From assembly GCA_023429545.1 (NCBI GenBank), contig JAEYUU010000099.1, forward strand, positions 1 to 6,259: DNA of 6,259 nt, read 5' to 3'. This DNA comes from Verrucomicrobiota bacterium. GTDB taxonomy: Bacteria; Verrucomicrobiota; Verrucomicrobiia; Verrucomicrobiales; Verrucomicrobiaceae. Of the stretch, positions 5,647 through 6,259 are shown in pieces; positions within the stretch are counted from its first letter, which is position 1, and each line of letters begins with the position of its first letter. The position numbers and the translations under genes are program-made. The notes under the pieces are model-generated. The model searched no databases. It worked only from the letters and a program-made list of their open reading frames with translations, and was not told the origin of the DNA.

Positions 5647-6259
5647 ATGATCCGCGCCTCACTGCTGTGGCTCGCCGTATTGGCTCTTGCGCCCACCTGT
5701 CTGACGATAAAAGCCCGGGGAGAGAATCTCCTGGTCATTGATGGATCACCTTCTGGGCCGAGCCCGCCGAGGCTTTTGTGCCGCTGAACGAGGCTCTCAC
5801 GCAACTACGCTGGGAAGCCCAGTGGAATGGTGACGGCACCTGTGTAGTCAATGACTTTTGCCTGACGGATCGCGACGTGCGAAACTTGACCGACGGCACT
5901 CGCCTGGTCAGCCTGTCCAGCCTCCAGTCCGCGGGAGCGAGCATCCGCTATGACCCTGAAGTGGCAACGTGGACAGTAGTCCATGGAAAGCGGTGGCTGA
6001 CAGTTCGCACGGGCCCGAAGAAGGTCGACATCGATCTGAGAACGCAGCGCCTGGAGGCATGGCAGGGTGACCGCCTCGTGCTGCAATGCCGCATCAGTTC
6101 TGGCCGCCATGGCAGGACCCCCTCCGGAGAGTACCACGCCGGCCCCTTCCGCTCCCGCATGCACCACTCGCGACGCTATCACAACGCTCCCATGCCCTGG
6201 AGCGCGCAAATCCATGGACACATCTTCATTCATGGGTTTTCCGAGGTGCCCCCCTACCC
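5647..6259 (+). pseudogene. L,D-transpeptidase (YkuD) gene, frameshifted, 3' end outside window
   Basis: The product would be an exported enzyme making or altering L,D (3-3) crosslinks in peptidoglycan or attaching proteins to it. ATG 5647 opens a 46-codon frame with a Sec-type signal peptide (MIRASLLWLAVLALAP) continuing to ENLLVIDG and stopping at TGA 5785. The mature protein continues in a different frame from about 5745 as ITFWAEPAEAFVPLNEAL, and stays open to the window end. Adding one base after 5744 joins both parts as VIDG-ITFW. The mature part has a copper-amine-oxidase-N-like region (VPLNEALTQLRWEAQW, later TRLVSLSSL and ASIRYDPEVATWTV), then a YkuD domain (VDIDLRTQRLEAWQGDRLVL, SSGRHGRTPSGEY, HIFIHGFSEVPPYP). 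The catalytic SHGC motif would lie just beyond the window. The gene starts 17 nt after the Usp stop. Family call is good; whether the frameshift is real or a sequencing error cannot be told. Confidence 0.75.

Noticed and set aside
5647..5787. A lipoprotein signal in the transpeptidase leader (LAPTC)
   Set aside because: Pro at -2 and Thr at -1 do not match the lipobox; an ordinary Sec signal peptide fits better.
5805..6233. A 142-codon minus-strand open frame opposite the L,D-transpeptidase gene
   Set aside because: The plus-strand frame encodes a recognisable YkuD domain even though it is frameshifted; the antisense product has no recognisable features.
1..6259. Mobile elements, tRNA genes or CRISPR arrays
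   Set aside because: No transposase or integrase frame, no regularly spaced repeats and no tRNA-like cloverleaf were seen on reading the window.

Overview
The window is bacterial DNA of fairly high G+C with short spacers and overlapping stop/start codons. The gene set and protein style (GroEL paralogue, zinc-less DksA-like protein, many UspA domains, a Cu-amine-oxidase-N-like/YkuD protein) suggest a Verrucomicrobiota, Planctomycetota or similar environmental bacterium. That placement is inference. TGA ends several intact genes here, so the standard bacterial code applies.

Layout. (1) 1-3079, plus strand, is a tightly packed operon: the 3' part of a groEL-type chaperonin gene, a DksA/TraR-like gene 3 nt later, an alpha/beta hydrolase (dienelactone-hydrolase-like) overlapping it by ATGA, and a PRPP-motif phosphoribosyltransferase overlapping the hydrolase by ATGA. 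(2) 3136-4080, minus strand, is a tandem-domain universal stress protein (Usp), convergent with the operon. (3) 4081-4267 is a divergent intergenic region. (4) 4268-5629, plus strand, encodes three consecutive Usp domains in a single reading frame, broken by one TGA at 4727-4729 into a 153-codon and a 298-codon piece. (5) 5647-6259, plus strand, is the 5' part of a secreted L,D-transpeptidase (YkuD) gene. Its signal peptide and mature domain are in different frames because one base appears to be missing near 5744. The gene runs off the window before the catalytic Ser-His-Gly-Cys motif.

Together this looks like a stress or dormancy island: protein folding (GroEL), transcription adjustment (DksA-like), a hydrolase/phosphoribosyltransferase pair, several ATP-binding-type Usp domains, and cell-wall crosslinking. 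Actinobacteria encode the hydrolase and phosphoribosyltransferase as one fused protein, and in Mycobacterium tuberculosis the fused gene (Rv0571c) belongs to the DosR dormancy regulon together with several Usp genes. Finding both partners unfused beside Usp genes here supports a shared stress role, although their substrates are unknown. The two coding lesions within about 1 kb (in-frame TGA, single-base frameshift) are the most notable anomalies.
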